64,000 nucleotides of DNA, taken from Candidatus Tumulicola sp. (lineage in GTDB: Bacteria; Vulcanimicrobiota; Vulcanimicrobiia; Eremiobacterales; Eremiobacteraceae). The DNA lies in NCBI GenBank assembly GCA_035601835.1, contig DATNNM010000011.1, positions 62,001 to 126,000 of the forward strand, written 5' to 3'. The position numbers and the translations under genes were made by a program. Of the stretch, positions 63,886-64,000 are shown one piece after another (position 1 is the stretch's first letter; each line of letters starts with the position of its first letter). The notes under the pieces were generated by a model. The model saw only the letters and a program-made list of their open reading frames with translations. It did not search any database and was not told where the DNA came from.

Positions 63886-64000
63886 GAGCCGGCCGGGTCG
63901 TGACCACCGCAGTAGTGCTCGCGGCGCTCGCAGTCGCGGCTTTTCTGCCGAATCATTTGAACGGCAACTACGTCCACATCCTCACCTTGTTCTTCACCAT
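63882..64000 (+). CDS. livM: Branched-chain amino-acid ABC permease (LivM-like), 3'-truncated
   Basis: First 39 residues before the window ends. ATG overlaps the livH stop (ATGA). One hydrophobic helix (VVTTAVVLAALAVAAFLP) and the LivM-like NYVHILTLFFT are visible. Identity rests mainly on gene order. Confidence 0.8.
   Translation, partial: MRAGRVVTTAVVLAALAVAAFLPNHLNGNYVHILTLFFT

Overview
The window is about 64 kb of GC-rich, gene-dense bacterial chromosome. It carries housekeeping genes and no prophage, integrase, transposase, CRISPR array or rRNA gene. The cell is probably a diderm: there is a large TonB-dependent receptor with a carboxypeptidase-like N-terminal domain, and there are lipoproteins and Sec signal peptides. 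Several traits fit deep-branching 'Terrabacteria with an outer membrane', such as Candidatus Eremiobacterota (WPS-2): a transaldolase/phosphoglucose-isomerase fusion, OpcA, a YqzL-like micro-protein, a split B12 mutase and frequent GTG/TTG starts. That placement is an inference, not proven by the sequence.

Layout. 1-1.2 kb: 3' end of groEL with a terminator. 1.3-7.3 kb: an AT-richer membrane protein with two related C-terminal domains, an aldo/keto reductase, a small membrane protein, a creatininase-family hydrolase with a peptide-binding lipoprotein, and an orphan lipoprotein. 7.3-11.4 kb: an operon with a near-consensus promoter, an operator dyad, a 38-residue ORF, a YtrA-type GntR repressor, an ABC ATPase, a 52-residue membrane peptide and three paralogous permeases. 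11.5-16.4 kb: polyphosphate/nucleotide operon (ppk1, CYTH-CHAD, Nudix-SixA fusion, GNAT). 16.4-19.1 kb: MaoC hydratase, DUF4126 protein and a large Ig-like membrane protein, all on the minus strand. 19.2-23.1 kb: hsp20-lon plus a GNAT and a membrane protein. 23.1-34.3 kb (minus): oxidative and non-oxidative pentose-phosphate operon tkt - tal/pgi - gnd - M50-like peptidase - zwf - opcA - pgl - methyltransferase. 34.3-37.5 kb (minus): selD and an S9 prolyl oligopeptidase. 37.6-40.2 kb: class-V aminotransferase and an exported protein. 40.2-46.6 kb (minus): infC-rpmI-rplT-trmH, then yqzL-like-pheS-pheT-cvpA. 46.9-51.8 kb: split acyl-CoA mutase, gltX, glmU. 51.9-64 kb: TonB receptor, GGDEF protein, a small minus-strand gene, a candidate structured RNA, a sortilin-like beta-propeller protein, an M48 protease and a branched-chain amino-acid ABC transporter cut by the window edge.

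Several genes are missed or shortened by ordinary start/stop rules. SelD has an in-frame UGA that aligns with the catalytic Cys17 of E. coli SelD, so it is almost certainly a selenoprotein. infC appears to start at AUU. livH has no usual start codon in front of its conserved N-terminus. A 33-residue YqzL-like ORF leads pheST. A 25-bp palindromic element recurs six times plus a fragment. One copy lies in frame inside pheT, and two copies supply stop codons of other genes. A minus-strand transcription unit near 57.07-57.30 kb has a TTGACA promoter, 5'/3' complementarity and a strong terminator but no gene, so it is the best candidate for an undescribed structured RNA.
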